The notes under the pieces: generated by a model | The model's input: only the letters and a program-made list of their open reading frames with translations | Told to the model about the DNA's origin: nothing | The model's database searches: none | DNA from: GCA-003244245 sp963712995 | Lineage (GTDB): Bacteria; Actinomycetota; Actinomycetes; Mycobacteriales; Pseudonocardiaceae | NCBI GenBank assembly: GCA_963712995.1 | Contig: CAVQKH010000025.1 | Location: forward strand, 62,001-126,000 | Direction: 5' to 3' | Length of the DNA: 64,000 bases | Translations under genes and position numbers: made by a program | Shown: positions 62,228 through 64,000 of the stretch, piece by piece | Layout: each line of letters opens with the position of its first letter | Position numbering within the stretch: the first letter of the stretch is position 1

Positions 62228-62884
62228 GTGCTGGTGCTGGCTGTGGACACAGCGACCTCCGCGGTGACCGCCGGATTGCTCAGGCTTGCTGTGGTGGGCC
62301 CGCCGGAGGTCCTCGTCGAGCGCGTCACCGTGCATCCGCGGGCGCACGGTGAGCGGCTCATGCCATCGGTGTGCGAGGTGCTGGCCGAGGCCGGTGCGTC
62401 GATGCAGGAGTTGGACGCGGTGGTGTGCGGGGCGGGCCCGGGTCCGTTCACCGGGCTTCGGGTCGGGATGGTCACCGCCGCGGCACTGGGCGACGCCCTG
62501 GGCATCCCGGTCTATCCGGTGTGCAGCCTGGACGCCATCGCCCACCGAGCAGGTGCCGGCAGCCCGCTGTTGGTGATCACCGATGCCCGGCGGCGTGAGG
62601 TGTACTGGGCACGTTATGACTCCTGCGGTGCCCGCATCGACGGCCCGCACGTGGACCGGCCGGATGACCTGCCGCTGGCCGGTGTGTCGCGGGTGGCCGG
62701 CGCGTCGGGTCTGGCGGTGGGGGTGCCGGTGTCACCTCCTCGGTACCCCGACCCGGCAGCCCTGGTCGCCGTGGTCGCGGCCGCGGTGCGGGCGCATGCG
62801 CCACCGGCCCCGCTCACCCCCCTGTACCTGCGTCGCCCGGATGCGGTCGAACCAGGGCCGCGTAAGCGGGTGACGCCGGTGTGA
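62228..62884 (+). CDS. tsaB: tRNA t6A biosynthesis protein TsaB
   Basis: 218 residues from GTG 62228. The actin-like ATPase fold opens with VLAVDTATSAVTAGLLRL; ELDAVVCGAGPGPFTGLRVG is the family's most conserved motif. TsaB is an inactive paralogue of TsaD that holds it in the complex. Its stop overlaps the rimI start (GTGA). Confidence 0.94.
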   Translation: MLVLAVDTATSAVTAGLLRLAVVGPPEVLVERVTVHPRAHGERLMPSVCEVLAEAGASMQELDAVVCGAGPGPFTGLRVGMVTAAALGDALGIPVYPVCSLDAIAHRAGAGSPLLVITDARRREVYWARYDSCGARIDGPHVDRPDDLPLAGVSRVAGASGLAVGVPVSPPRYPDPAALVAVVAAAVRAHAPPAPLTPLYLRRPDAVEPGPRKRVTPV

Positions 62885-63321
62885 GCGTCCAGATCGAACC
62901 CCTGGCGAACGCCGATGTGCGGCGCTGTGCCGAGCTGGAGCGGTTGTTGTTCGACGGCGACGATCCGTGGAGCGCTGAGGCGTTCCTGGAAGCACTGGCT
63001 TCGGGTCATCACTATCTCGCCGCCCGGGAGGGTTCCTGGCTGGTGGGCTACGCGGGTCTGGCCCGCGTCGGTGCCCAGGCGGAGATCCATACCCTCGCGG
63101 TGGACCCGGCGCACCATCGTCGGGGGGTCGGGCGCGCGTTGCTGCGTGCGATCCTCGATCATGCGGTGGGGGCCACCGTGTTCCTGGAGGTGCGCACCGA
63201 CAACGAGTCGGCGATCGCGCTGTATCGCAGTGAGGGGTTCGTGGTGGTCGGCACGCGCCGTCGTTACTACCGGCCCAGCGGGGCCGACGCGTTCACCATG
63301 CGCAGGCAGGCCGCGCTGTGA
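62881..63321 (+). CDS. rimI: ribosomal-protein-alanine N-acetyltransferase RimI
   Basis: 146 residues from GTG 62881. A GNAT domain with the acetyl-CoA loop EIHTLAVDPAHHRRGVGRAL and FLEVRTDNESAIALYRSEGF, ending YYRPSGADAFTMRRQ. RimI acetylates the N-terminal alanine of S18. Overlaps on both sides (GTGA) show tight coupling with tsaB and tsaD. Confidence 0.93.
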   Translation: MSVQIEPLANADVRRCAELERLLFDGDDPWSAEAFLEALASGHHYLAAREGSWLVGYAGLARVGAQAEIHTLAVDPAHHRRGVGRALLRAILDHAVGATVFLEVRTDNESAIALYRSEGFVVVGTRRRYYRPSGADAFTMRRQAAL

Positions 63322-64000
63322 CTGCAAGGGGGACCGTGCGGGGGGCGGCAGGCGTGGTCTTGGGCATCGAGACCTCCTGCGACGAGACCGGCGTGGGTGT
63401 CGTGCGGTTGTCCTCCGACGGCACGGTCACGCTGCTCGCCGATGAGATCGCCTCCAGCGTCGAGGAGCACGCTCGCTTCGGCGGCGTGGTGCCTGAGGTG
63501 GCCTCCCGCGCGCACCTGCAGGCGATGGTGCCGACGGTGCGCCGTGCGCTGCGGGTCGCCGGTGTCACCCCGAGCGGACTCGACGCGGTGGCGGTCACCG
63601 CGGGACCAGGCCTGTCCGGTGCGTTGCTGATCGGGGTGGCCGCGGCCAAGGCGTACGCGGCGGCCTGGGACGTCCCGCTCTACGGGGTCAATCACCTCAC
63701 CGCGCACGTCGCGGTGGACACCCTGGAGCACGGTCCACTACCGCCCGCGCTGGCCCTGCTCGTCTCCGGTGGGCACTCCAGCCTGCTGGAGGTTTCCTCC
63801 CTGGTGGCTCCGTTGCTCCCGTTGGGAGCCACCGTCGACGACGCCGCAGGGGAAGCGTTCGACAAGGTTGCTCGGCTGCTGGGCCTGGGTTTCCCGGGTG
63901 GGCCCTTCATCGACCGGGCGGCCCGGGAAGGTGATCCGGGCAGCGTCCGATTCCCCCGGGGTCTGACCGGACCCGGCGACGCGCCCTATGACTTCTCCTT
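63318..64000 (+). CDS. tsaD: tRNA t6A transferase TsaD, cut by the window end
   Basis: Translation from GTG 63318 gives at least 227 residues before the right edge. The TsaD signatures are VLGIETSCDETGVGVV, SRAHLQAMVPTVRRAL, the metal-binding YGVNHLTAHVAV and ALALLVSGGHSSLLEV, followed by DDAAGEAFDKVARLLGL. TsaD transfers the threonylcarbamoyl group to A37. The start overlaps the rimI stop. The remaining third of the protein lies outside the window. Confidence 0.95.
   Translation, partial: MTARGTVRGAAGVVLGIETSCDETGVGVVRLSSDGTVTLLADEIASSVEEHARFGGVVPEVASRAHLQAMVPTVRRALRVAGVTPSGLDAVAVTAGPGLSGALLIGVAAAKAYAAAWDVPLYGVNHLTAHVAVDTLEHGPLPPALALLVSGGHSSLLEVSSLVAPLLPLGATVDDAAGEAFDKVARLLGLGFPGGPFIDRAAREGDPGSVRFPRGLTGPGDAPYDFS

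Overview
The window is high-GC actinomycete chromosome. An actinobacterial S13-S11-S4-alpha-L17 operon, a type VII (ESX) secretion locus threaded between ribosomal operons, several DUF5753/DUF397/DUF6879 regulator sets and abundant GTG starts with GGAGG-type ribosome binding sites all point to Actinobacteria. The gene order (truA, then eccE/mycP/eccD, then eccC, the esx pair, rplM-rpsI-glmM, glmS-nnr-alr-tsaEB-rimI-tsaD) suggests the Pseudonocardiaceae; the family assignment is an inference.

Layout. 1-16 kb is accessory: a remnant of a possible secondary-metabolite patch (methyltransferase, ferritin-like protein, broken phzF, esterase), small enzymes, a broken HNH/P-loop NTPase gene, a DUF6879/Scr1-type regulator set, and a molybdenum-enzyme maturation pair (MobA-like and XdhC). 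16.3-21.8 kb is core: ridA, infA, rpmJ, rpsM, rpsK, rpsD, rpoA, rplQ, truA. 21.8-29 kb holds the first ESX block on the minus strand (a companion gene, eccE, mycP, eccD) with only a 102-residue eccB fragment, next to an unrelated 555-residue gene. 29.6-33 kb carries a large LuxR/ATPase regulator and a DoxX protein. 33.2-39.6 kb is an ESX accessory island (YbaB-like, small helical proteins, EspG, PPE-like, DUF3558 lipoprotein). 39.7-42 kb contains a DUF397/Scr1-type pair and a PIN/AbrB toxin-antitoxin remnant around an AT-rich regulatory stretch. 42.2-52.4 kb has eccC, a VOC protein, a TPR regulator, valS and the WXG100 pair. 52.6 kb to the right edge is core: rplM, rpsI, glmM, glmS, nnr, alr, tsaE, tsaB, rimI, tsaD.

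How it works together. The ESX parts (EccC motor, EccD channel, EccE, mycosin, EspG chaperone, WXG100 and PPE substrates) would form one secretion system. The visible set lacks a full EccB, its mycosin has lost the in-frame C-terminal membrane anchor, and its PPE-like and YbaB-like genes are frameshifted. The right-hand core supplies cell-wall precursors (GlmS, GlmM, Alr) and the t6A tRNA-modification proteins (TsaB, TsaD, TsaE).

Two window-wide patterns stand out. Single-base frameshifts or nonsense changes interrupt at least a dozen accessory genes while the long core genes stay open. Many gene boundaries carry long perfect inverted repeats or short tandem duplications (14, 15, 16, 20 or 27 bp), several beginning at or spanning a stop codon. 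No tRNA, rRNA, CRISPR array, insertion sequence or prophage was recognised.
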